DNA from: Zantedeschia hybrid cultivar
Lineage: Eukaryota; Streptophyta; Magnoliopsida; Alismatales; Araceae
Direction: 5' to 3'
NCBI GenBank assembly: GCA_030544215.1
Contig: JARZZO010000014.1
Coordinates: forward strand, 21,707,734-21,771,733
Length of the DNA stretch: 64,000 nucleotides
Shown: positions 13,601 through 25,600 of the stretch, piece by piece
Layout of the letters: each line of letters starts with the position of its first letter
How positions within the stretch are numbered: position 1 is the first letter of the stretch
Notes under the pieces: generated by a model
Seen by the model: only the letters and a program-made list of their open reading frames with translations
What the model was told of the DNA's origin: nothing
Databases searched by the model: none
Made by a program: the position numbers and the translations under genes

Positions 13601-16600
13601 GGATTGGTTCCTGGTTATTAGGATTGATTCCAAGTTAGGCGGATTAATTCCAAATTATATGGATTAATTCCCAATTTTTAATCCCACAGGGGGTTTTTTG
13701 CAATTATACATCTTTTGGGGATTTTTATGAATTATGGGGTTTTATGAAAGTATAGCGGCTTATAAGTATATGGGGGTGAGTTTTAAAGGGTTTTAAACCT
13801 TATAAGAGTTATAAAATCAATTTTTTGAAGGTATGAGGGTTTTTCAGTAATTTTCCCTTAAACCGGGCTATTAAGCTTTAGGATTTGATATTGAGGTTAT
13901 ATGGGGAGAAATTCCACTCATGATATGATTTTTAATATTTTCGGGGTTATATATGTAAATATTATACATAGGGGTATTTTGGTAATTTTGTATTTATGTA
14001 TTATGTACACTATTAATGGTTTATATTCTTTCAGATTTTTAATTCTTCTGATTTTTTACTGATTTTATTGATTTTATTCATTTTTTTATGATTAATTTGA
14101 TCAATTTAATTAATTAATTAATTACTCATATAAGGTTATTTAGGTTTATTATAATTTTCTACAGATTTTTACTGTTTTCTTATGGATTTTCCTGATTTTT
14201 ACTGGTTTTTCCTGATTTTTAATTAATTTTGCGAATTTTTATTAATTAATTAATTATAAATCATTTTAGGTTTAAACATAATTTTACTAAGATTTCTGAA
14301 CTTATATTTTATTTATTTATGGAGTGAGGTTAAGGTTAAGGTGAGAGTGTTCATAGATTTTTTTTTTTAGCTTTAGGAAATTAGACGTATATATGTATAT
14401 TATTTTAAAACATAATGTTAATTATATAATTTAAATGACACACGAAGACACACAAATTCAGATTTAATTCCGACAGAAATTCGCCTTATAGTAAGGCATT
14501 TTTACAAAAAAGGATCCGGCAGAACTTCCCCTTAGGATTGAACCTTAGGAGAGGAGGCTCCCCGGGACGAAAGAAGAACTCCCAAAATCGCAGCAAACTC
14601 GGGTTTAAAAACCCGAATTTGGTCTTCAAGTGGGCAGCACCCTCTCCCACAATTTCACACTTGGATTTTGAGGCTAAGTGTGAATGCCTTCTTGTTGTGT
14701 ATGTGTATGCCTATATGTATGTTTATGTTGGAGCCTTGAGGTCCTATTTATAGGCCCAAATTTTGATCCGGTGGGGGGGTGCCACCGGGATGGGCCAAGG
14801 TGGGGGGTGCCACCGGTTCCACTATCTCTCCCCCTTCTCTTTATTTTTTTATTTTCCAAAGCCAATAGGAGGCAAAGGGGTGAGAGAGAGAGAGCAAATA
14901 AAGGAGAGAGAGGGGGGTAAGTGGGCACCCCCACCGGTTCCAACCGGTGGAGGGGGGTGCCACCGGTTCTTTTCCACTTTTTTGGCTCTTAATGAGCCTT
15001 TGCCCTTTTGTTTTCAGATTTCCAAGTGTGAAAGGGGGGTTTTGCCCATTAATTTCAGGCTTGGGCCAAGTGTGAAAGGGGTTTAAGATGGGGGTTTTAA
15101 TGAGGGCTTTGTATTGAGTGCTTAACCAAGTGTGAATGGGGTTAAGGACTCCATTAACTCCCCTCCTTTTAATTAATCCCCCCCCCCCATTTGAATTTTC
15201 AAATTCTGAAAACAGAGAGAAGGGAGGGAGTTCCTCCTCCCCCCCCACCGGTTTCCCCCTTGGAACCGGTGGGGGGGGGGGCCCACCGGCTCCCCCTCTC
15301 TCTCCTCAACCTCCCCATTCCTATTTAAATAAGGGGGGAAGAGAGAGGGGGTCCACATGCTCTTTGCTGAGATTTTTTTGGAGGTTTTCTGCCCTCTGGT
15401 TTGCAGGTTTAAAAAAACCTGTGGGACTGATTTTTTGGGCCTGTTAGGAGTGCCTATTGGGCCTCTTTTTGGGCTCCCCCATTGGGCCATTTATTGGGCC
15501 TATCTCTCCCGACATTGGGCCTCCGTTTCGGGGCTGATTTAGGTAAGTTTCGAAGCTGGTTTTACCTTATTTCGGGACAGATTTCAGCCCACTTTGGGAC
15601 TGAATTTGGGCCTATTCAAGGGCTTAATGGGCCTCATTTCGGGCTCCCCCATTGGGCCACTTAATGGGCCTGCCTCTCCCTTTATTGGGCCTCCCTTCCG
15701 GGGCCACTTTGGGGGAGTTCTAGGACCAATTACGTCCCACTCCGGGACAGATTTCAGCCCACTTTGGGACTGAATTTAGTCCGCTTAGGGACTGATTTTG
15801 ACCTCTGTTTTTGCAGCATTTGGTGCCCCACTTGTCGCTGCACTTAGGGTCTCCTTTCGGGTCTCGTTACCGAGGGTTGCAACGGTGGTTCGGGAATTGA
15901 CCTTGGAAGCCGAAGCGAAAGACTTGGGGCTGTCTTAGGCTCCTTAAAAAAAATCTGATTAAGGCCTTCTTGGCCTAGGTATGTTCCTTACCCCGTTGCT
16001 CTCGTAATGCGAGTCCGTGACTTCATGCATTCGATGTTCATCCATGCCATAGGCATATATATATATTTTTTTGCCTAGCATAGTCTTTCATGAACATGTC
16101 GTCATGTCCATGTATATGTGTTTTCCTATGAGAATCCCACATCGACGTGGGCATGCGTTGTATATGTATAAATGTATATTCATATAATGCAAATCTGCAT
16201 ATGGGATTATTTTTGGGTTCAACAGGAACACTCAACTTGAGCTTGCTCCTAGAGGTCCTCCCTCTCCTAGGAGTCCGGTACCACTAACAGTGTCTCCTCA
16301 GAATCGGCAGAATCCCCTCCAACTTGCAACAGGAGGTCCTCTGGAGAAAGTCGCTGGAGATCCCTCTCATCAGCCTTCCTAGCCTGAGGCCCCCATTCCA
16401 CCCGTCGTAGCCACCCGACAGCACCGCACAGGGCGCTTGAGGAGAAGTGAAGGGTCAGTATCCTCCTGGCGACGGATGACCCACCACCAGGGCCTCACCA
16501 GCTACCGCAAACCCTTCATCAGCTGGCAAGTGCATGCCCCCTCATGGCCACCCAACTGGAGATCATAGCCTACAGAGCTCTACCGCAGAGGAGGGGAGGA

Positions 16601-19600
16601 GGGGAAAGCTTCACCTCCTCATGAAAGAACCGCCGTCTCCAAGGGAGCATTAGAAGACTGAAGAGGAGGGGGCAGGGCGTCGAAGGCCGGCTAAGATGCC
16701 TAGCTGGAGAAAGAACAGCAGGCAGCAACTTCAGGAACAGCCATCCTTATTGGGTGAGGAAGACAGCCTTCCCGGGCACAAACACGGGTCAATCTATTCT
16801 TTAATATCAACCATTAGATTGAAGCATCCGACAGCTAAAAATTGAACAATTAGATGATAAATATGAAGACTGTATTATGTTTCAATAATTAAAAACATAT
16901 GATTCCAAATCATGAGTCAGCATTAGATCAGAAATTGGAAATCAAAATACCATTTACACCCCCTACATATGTCATCACCTGAAGAATGAAGGTGGAAACT
17001 GATTCTGAGGAAATCAACACTCAAAGCTCACTATCTCTGTCCTTTAATATGAGATTAAAGTAATCATCTAACAGTAGGTATCAATTCTTATACACAGCTG
17101 ATTGGAGGGACATAAGTTTTAGAAGAAGAATTTTTAAGCTTTTAGCCCCCATAATCTTAGATATTTAGAGATCAGTGCCTCTAATCCAAATATTTATTAA
17201 AGGCCCCAAGTACGTTAACCGCTGCAGTTATCAGATTGACAAAAAAGAAGAAATATTTAATGGAATATCCCTTCAGATATTCCACTTCAATGAAATTATC
17301 TTATTTAATATTAAATTTAGCAAAATTTGACTTTCTCTGCCCATACAAGCCCAATAACCATGTGACCATTACCAACCATGCCACTATAATCGTCTGTAAC
17401 GCCAATCATGATGGCAGAGAATCCCTCTTTCTTAGCTAAGGTAACTTTTAACTCTAGTTAGGTTAAGCTAACAGTTGTGTTTAGAAGTAGAAGGCAGGGG
17501 CTTTCTAAAACACAAGATAAATGTTAGGGAGTAATAATAAAATAGTTGGATTACAGGGACCTATTTCGAAATATGGAAGGGGTAACCTAAATCCCAAAGG
17601 ACAAAACAAAGAAAATGGAACAATGCATTAAAGTTTGCAGCTAGCACAATTTTCCAATTATGTCAATAAGCTGATACCACGAAAATGAACGACAGCTTTC
17701 CAAAAATGAACTGAAGACCTTGACTCTAGACCCAAAAAGATGGTCAAAGAAGATGCTGGCTAAACCACCGAAGATGGCATTTTCAACCCGAACATGCTTT
17801 AGCAACATATTAATCCTGTGCTTCTGGATCACCTGCCATACAATTTGAGTTTCTTGGCCTTTGGCAGTTGTCAACTTGTCACTAAGCACTAAACTATTGC
17901 CACAGTAATCGAGAAAACAGTTCAGATTTTATTATACAATCAAGTTTTTTAGAAGAAACAAACAAAAAAACTAGACAGATAAGCACAACTATGAACTGGC
18001 AACAATGAAAGTTTGTAACGATGGGCTCCTGCCCAGTTGGTATGGGGTAGCATGGGGATTTTCTGATTTATGGTGACCTGTCTTTGCCATTGTGGCAGAG
18101 ACCCTCAAGGGAAAAAAAACAATGAAAGTTTATCCTATAGTCATTCTTGCAATCAAAATAGACCCCGTGGTGATATTTCCAGAGAAGATTCATGGTGATC
18201 AGTAACAGCTGAAAGCAACACCATAGTTTCACCTGTAACTAATTCGTTGTGAAACCAACAAGATGTCAGTAATTCAGAACTGAACCATGCTCAGGCATAA
18301 TATAGTTGAAGATACATCCGTAATTTCAACTAAAGGCTGGTTAAGCTATTGGGACAAAATATTTTATCAAACATTAACCAAGAAATGTTGCTTAATAGAA
18401 ATTTTACAAGAGATAAACCATTTGAAAACCCAAGTATTTCGGAAAAAAACTACAAAAAATCACAGTAAATGTTCTTCAAGATAAAGTTATATCATTCAAA
18501 CTTACTAAAAGAGTACGCTCATGTACTTCATCAACAACCACATGAGTCACACCAACCAAATCCCTGTCACCCTATAAGAAATGCCATAAAAACAGCTGAC
18601 AGTCAATTATGCACAAGGTAAACTTGTATGTTAAACTTTGAATGCATAATAATCTGAACTGACCAAAAAGTAACAAGTGCGCAAAAAAATGTCAACTAAA
18701 TGTGTCAGAGAAATATGCATACAATGGAATTATTAAGTCAATATTTTGAGAAAGCCACATCTAGTAAAAATAGCATTACAATTGATGTCAACTTATAAGT
18801 CAAAGGACAACCATTAAAACACAAGAGAGCTTCCTACCATGAGCGGCCAATAAGATAACGCTTTCATAATAGTTACAAATTCCTAGAAGATGGAAGTTTG
18901 GATAAGAAAGAGGCATACAATACTTCATCAATACTTGGATATTGGTTACCAACTCCTAGAAGAGGGGTCTTTGGATGGGAGAGATGCACACGATAATTCA
19001 TGGATGATAATCTTGCAGGAAGGGAATCTCTTATGCTGCAACTATTCTTTAACATGAATATCCAATCAGGAAACAAAATTTAAATCCTTCCTGCCTATGA
19101 ACATACAATGACAATTCTGCAATCCTTTTGCTGCAACAGCAGATGCATATATGATGCATATCAGCAACCCATAGAAGGAGCCTGTTTCAGTTCTGAACAA
19201 CGTCTATGATAGCTCATTCAGATTGAACAACCAGATACACGAAACAGCACGCATAGCCCATCTGACTGCCTCAGCCAGAACCCACATGCTATCAAGTGGA
19301 CCCTAAGCCAGCTTGGTAATAGGGTCAAAGTTTTTTGGTAGACTGATCATGGGTGCAATACAGGATAGCATCTTCTTTAAATTTCTGTTTGGTCAAAAAA
19401 AATTAGCATACAAATAGTTTGATATTAGAATGGAATATCCATTCCATTTTCTATCCTAGGGAAGACTCCGAACAGAACTTAATTAGTTATTCCAGCCTTT
19501 CACCTGATATTCCAACCCTGAACATTCTGCACACCTGATATTCTGCCACACAGATTTCTTTTGGCACTATGACCTGGATAATCCATATTATGCACACATG

Positions 19601-22600
19601 GTTTCATAACAGGCTAAAGCAATGCAAGCACCCAAAGTTATTCCCCAATCCAAGTGTTATGTATCAGTTTTACATCGCATGTTCATGTTAAAGCACATGG
19701 GCAAGATCACCAGGTCATTCCTCATATCATTTGAGAAAGAAATAATTGCTAATCTCTGGAAGATAGAGATAATGCCAATGGAAGACCACATTGCAGCCAT
19801 AAAAGAAAGAACAACAAAAACCACTTTGACACTTCAGAAGGCAACTCCACCGTTCACTTACACAATGTCAGTCCCACCAACCACTCTTCTCACATCTCTC
19901 TTCTTCTCTCCACACCATCACCATGGACCCCTCCCTTGCTCCTCACCATCAACTTTCCTCCCTCAAAATTCTCTCTAGATAAGAGTAAATTTTTAATGGA
20001 AGTCGCTCTTAGATTGTGCAATTTTACCTATTAAAATTGCTCTTATATATAGATTTCACCATGGAGGTAACTTTCTTTCTGAAAGTTGCTCTTACATTGT
20101 GTAACTTCCCCTATTAAAGTTGCTCATATATAGAGGTTCACCATGGAAGCAACTTTTAGTAGATTGCCTTCCATTACATCGAGAAGAAAAAAGTCACATT
20201 CAGCAGGTTCTAGCATGGTAGTTCGACCCATGCAAAGGGTACTTATAAAATTGTTAGATATGTTATTCATTAAGAAAACCTTCAATTTTACATCACTTGA
20301 AAAAATCCCTGCAAAATATACTGGGTCCCCACACCCACACTAAAATGTGTGCTGCCCTTCAACCGATGTGCGCTTTGTGAAAGAACTTCCATTTCCTTCC
20401 CCCAAGTAGACTGAATGAGGACAGAACTTTTTTGTTTTTTAAAAAATGTTGTAGTATGTACCACCAATTTTATTAAAATAAATAGAGGTGGTACATCCAA
20501 GAAAAGAAACCAAAAACTGACAAATAGAAAAAAAGTACGAGCTTCTCCTACCCAATACACTTAAAGTGGAGAGCAAAATAAAATAATCACTGATGCCTCA
20601 CTGTAGATCTTTAAAAGCCCTAGCTCATTCTTCTACAAGGACCTGAGGTTGAATCTGCACCAATTGTATATGAAAGATACTGCCTAAAAACAGATATTTT
20701 CAATATAAGGCTTGCTTCCCCTGAAGATGCAATCATTCCATTGTTTCCAGATGGCCCAGCAGACAGCATGTGGTAGAATAAGGATAACCCTAGTCTTATT
20801 CTTCATTAAGACTTTCATCCGGCAGTTTTTAAAGAACTCCAACATCTCCTGAATATTACCAAAAGAAACTGTGAAACCTGCAATTCCAGCAACTATTTTC
20901 CACACTTGTTGACTGTATAACCACTGAATAAGCAGATGGTCCACTGTTTCTTCATGTTAGCCACAAAAAGAACACAATATATCAGCATCTGGTCTCCACT
21001 TCCTCCTGTACACCTTTGTGATGATTCTTCTTTGGTACATCAGCCACATAAATGCTTGGACTTTAATGGGGGATTTAATTTTCCAGACATCCTTAAAATG
21101 TGTATAATTTGGAAGTTCACCCTCGATCATGGAACAGAGAAATTTCCATTATTCTTAATCCATCTGAAAGTGTCCCGTTGTTGCTCATTTAATGAGACAT
21201 GTGAAAGCATTGTCAACAAGGTGAGGTGAGCTTCAAGCTCATTATCTTTGAGGCCTCTTGCGAGTGCAATATCCACTGTAATATCCCTCCTTCCTTAAAA
21301 CAAACTTCTTTAACTGTAGCATATTTATGAACTGCCAGTTTGAACAGTGACTGAAATCTGTTTTTAAGCACCTCCACCCAAAGTCATTTGTCATACAGAA
21401 CAGTGTATCCTGACCATCGCCAACTTTTATCTTAATACCATTTAGTACCCAATGAGCAGACTTCATTATCCCTTTCCAGATGGGAGACATCAAGGACTGA
21501 TTACCACATTGCAAATGAAATTTTCCACTGCTGGCATAATGTTTTTCCCTCAATTTATTTCCACAACTGCTCATCATGCGATAGCACTTCCCACAGCCAT
21601 TTCCCTAACAGGGCCAAATTCATTGAAGCCAGGCATTTAACACCCAAACCATCCTTACAAGTCGGCCTACAAACCTTCTTCCAACTGACTAAATGAATAA
21701 CCTTCGAATCAGACTTATTTCCACCCCATAAAAACTTCCTTCTACTTAGGTCCAACTTCATGACCACTCCCGTAGGAATCAAGAAGACAGACGGAAAATG
21801 CAGAGGCATAGACGACAAAACTGAATTCAATAGCACAATTCTGTCCCCCAAACTGAGATTTCTAGCCTTCCACATGGATAATTTCTCCTGCAAGCATGAA
21901 ACCAGAGGCTCCCAATCTGAATTAGCAAGACACTCCTAATGTAATGGCAAACCCAGATACTCTAAAGGAAATGAACCACCTTGCACCCAAAGTCAAAGTA
22001 CATTCTTGCAGAAAAGAACCTACCATGTTAACTCCCACCATCAAACTTTTATCATAATTAATCTTCATGCCAGAGATGTACTCATAATTCTCAAGAACAA
22101 AATGAAGGTTTCTAACCTGTTTCACTCCTCCTTCCATGAAAATTAGAGTATCATCAGCATACTGCATATATGAAATTGAAGCTCTGGTCTTGAGAACAGT
22201 AACCCCTTTAATCCACCCTTCCTTTTCTGCTTTCTGGCCTTTCTTACACATCCGGCTGAGAACATTTGCCAACAGAACAAATAGATATGGGGACATCGTG
22301 TCCCCCTGTCTACGGCCTCTTGAACTCTTGAAAAAACCTTCAACATTCTGATTAAAAATAATGGAGAATGTAGCATTTGAAAGACAATCCCCTATTATTT
22401 CAACCCACTCCATAGGGAAATCACAAAGCAACATCACATTGAAAAGGCACTGCCAAGCAACCCAGTCATATGCCTTGTTGAAATCTAACTTCATGTTGAA
22501 ATCTAACTTAACGAGCAGGCCTTGCTTTTTTCCATGCTTCATTGAGAAAAGAACTTCGTGCGCACTAACAAAAGCATGAAATAACTTCCTGCCTGGAACA

Positions 22601-25600
22601 AAAGCATGCTGGTTTTCCTCTGTGAGCTTCCCTACAATCTTCCCACTTCTGTTTGCCAGGAGTTTTGCTAAGATCTTATAAGACCCATTTAGAAGACTGA
22701 TCGGACGGAAGTCTTTCAGCTCCAAAGCCTCCTCTTTTCAGGGAATGGTTTCTTAAGAAAAGAGGAGGGAAGTTTGTTAATCAGACTTTTATCGTGCTTA
22801 TACCCAAGAAAGGGCAGAGAACATATAGCTACAACTTTCACCACAAAGATACAGTTGTCCTAATTCCATCCATAAATGGAGCGGATCCATCACATGTTGA
22901 GAAACTCATATGCAAAATACTTTCACATCTGAAATTTAGCCATCAATAGAGCTTGGGGTGCCAAATGTGGTTCCCCAATGGATGTTGTACCCCATCTACT
23001 AACCCGTACGTCTGGCATTAGCCACATTACTGTCCCCCCACGGGTTCATGTACCTTTGAATTGTTGATTAGGTATCCGCTCCCCAATAAAAACAGCAGAG
23101 CTCCAACCTGCTCAATCTGAAGATCCATAAGCCCCTCATTTGCAAACTATGACCTTAGGGCCCAACCATGTGCTAAAAACAAGTTGGAACACTTCGCCAA
23201 GAGTTTACCACCATTTATCACCCAAAAATTTGATCTTTTGACCACTTCCCAGACTTAGGATTATGCCTTTAGACCACTTCCCAGAATTAAAGATTTATGC
23301 CTACAGAGAGCAAATCATAAGCTTGGAGAACTACCTTCCAAAGATGGGAGACACTGCTTGAAAGTTGAAACTGCCAGCAGCTGGATATCCCACATTCTAT
23401 CCTATAACAGTTATGCTTCATAACCTCTAACCAGAGCCCTAACATTACTTTCTGATTTCAATAACAGCTGATCACTCATTCCCTCAACTCTTGCAAAACT
23501 ATCCTCAACATATTCCATGTCCACCTCTTCATACCTGCCTGCTCCCATGCCAAAACAATCTGTTTTAACTCCAGTTTCCTGATCGCCTACCAGGGTTTGG
23601 ACCAAGGATAGAAAGTATATATGTATGCCAGTGCGTTAATCACTTTGAGGGCACATAAAGGAAAACCACATATGCCACTTCACGTTAACATAACAGCCCT
23701 CTTGATCCCCCTTTTCTCCAAATAAGACCCACCTTCAAACTCTTGCCAAAGTTCACGTTCTCACCCATTAAAAATTGCCCCAAAACAAACATTTACTCTT
23801 CATTATCTGCTATAAATAAAACAGTGTCATCTTCATATCAAGGTTAAGCAATTTGCATCATGGTCACATATTCTGCTCATACTGCAACACCATCATAGGG
23901 AGAAGCCGTGCAAAAGAATCAGTGGACTGGCCATTCGCTAACCTTGCAAATCTTGCTGATGTTCTGTTGAACATTTTTCATGGGGGCACAAAAGCAAAAA
24001 AAAAAAATTGAAGAAAGAGGGGTGGAGAGAAAAAAAAAAGCTCCAATGCACCCCCAGGGGGGGGAGGGAATATCCCACCGGTGGGGGTCTCTCACATTAA
24101 AAAATAAAATGACAGGGAACAAAAGAAGAGAGAGAGAGAGAAGAAAGGAAGGAAAAGAAGAAAGAAGAGAGAGAGACCACCGGTGGGTCTCCCCCCTTGG
24201 GACCTCCCACCAGTGGGCATTCAATGCTCCACCTTTTTTTTTTGTGTTTGTGTGTGTGTGTTGGGGGGGGAGGGCCTTCTCCTCTAAAAAAAAGAAAAGA
24301 AAAGAAAAAAAGAGAGAAGGAGGTTAATGGCCTTGGTTAAAGGTGCATTTAGGGTCCTCTTTGGAGATTCCCAAGTAAGTGAGTTCTCCACTAGTGGAGA
24401 GACAATTATTGCCCCAATGATTGCCCCAACAATAAGGGGGCTCTTTTCTCATTAAATTAAGAAAAGGAAAGGGTTCTTTTTCCCATTAAATTAAGAGAGG
24501 GAGAAGGGAGAGAGACTTAGTAGGTGCCCACCAGTGGCACCCCTCCCCCCCCCCCCACCGGTTGTGGCAACCAGCTCCCTCTCTCTCACTCTCACTCACA
24601 CCTCTCTCCTTCTCATTGGATGAGGATTAACGGTTCGGGTGCCACCGGCATCTTGACCCCCCACTGGTTAAGAAGTCCCCTAGCCTATAAATATCCCCCA
24701 CTGGAAGCTCAAAGGACACATAGACAGCCAGGGCTGAAAGTGCACGAAGCACAAAAGAAGAAGGCAAGGAGATTCTGCGAAATTCTTTGGTGGAATTGCT
24801 ATCTGAGGCTCTCTTGTTTGTTTTCAAGGTTCTTTGAAGAGGGGACATGCAACCAAAATTTCCTCAAGAACCTTGGACTATAAAATTATTTTGTGAAGGA
24901 TTTCAAGACTTCCCTCTTTGAATGAAGGTTTTGCACTCCAAAAAATGAAATGAGTATGGATGTTTAACTACTTATGTTGTTACATAAGCTTTGAAGCATG
25001 CATGTCTTTGCACTAAATAAAACGTTGCAATTAACCATGCACAAAATCGCATAATCAAAGACCACATTTACAATGAAACCATGAAGGATACATGAGGGGT
25101 TTATGACATCTTGTACCCTCCTCCCAAGTCCATTAAGACTATATCCTTTAGCGGACTTCATTTGAAATAAATTCATCATACCCAGTATGTGTGGCTGCAA
25201 TATTTTGAGGTCCAATGAGCTAACCCGTGACTTTGTAGTTTGTTTTATGGCTGTCCAAATGACCCAAATGCCCTTGGCTCCGCTATTTAAATGGACCTAA
25301 GTCCTAAAACACCTATATCCTTGAACAAACATCTAATATATCCATTTTAACCTTAACTTAAATAACACACTTTTCATGCATTTAAAAGACACAAATACCA
25401 TCCTAACCTTTAATAACCCATGTAATCATGAGATAAGGCCAAAATGACCAAAATACCCTTCCGATGATAAAAATCACAGAAAAATCCTAAAAAATGTAGA
25501 AACCCCTCAACAAACCTTAAACACCCACAGAACCTTAAAAATTACCTTAAATGTCCTCGGAACCTTAAAAACGACCTAAATACCCCTCTACCTTTAAAAA

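Larger units (their letters stand above)
5134..16785 (-). mobile_element. LINE (L1-like), full-length-class but split by three insertions
   Basis: Minus-strand non-LTR retrotransposon. From its 5-prime side: ORF1 remnant (16230-16785 and 12890-13190), AP endonuclease (about 12200-12880), reverse transcriptase (9544-12150) and zinc-binding tail (5136-6009), with an A-rich 3-prime end at about 5134. It is interrupted by a solo LTR (13197-16224), a GATCC-word element (10694-11332) and a copia element (6015-9538). In each case removing the insert and one target copy rejoins the LINE sequence in frame. Many stops and frameshifts: inactive. Confidence 0.85.
20428..22830 (-). mobile_element. LINE (L1-like), 5-prime truncated, probably 5-prime inverted
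   Basis: Minus-strand copy from about 22745 to an A-rich 3-prime end at about 20430, with TTATTAAAATAAA-type tail sequence. It carries RT and zinc-binding regions. At its 5-prime edge a plus-strand piece of [17 protein letters not shown] (about 22770-22812), is joined head to head, with CCTCCTCTTTT/AAAAGAGGAGG at the junction. That is the arrangement left by twin priming. Confidence 0.75.

Noticed and set aside
17641..17889. An 82-codon minus-strand frame as a helicase exon
   Set aside because: Flanking exons 18506-18571 and 4215-4297 already join in phase at LL-GDFLL, and the frame shows no helicase motif.
19622..19978. A 118-codon plus-strand frame
   Set aside because: No motif, signal or splice context; ends in low-complexity His/Pro/Ser sequence.
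23980..24327. A 115-codon Lys/Glu/Arg-rich plus-strand frame
   Set aside because: Produced by GA-rich and A-rich low-complexity sequence in an LTR-like region.
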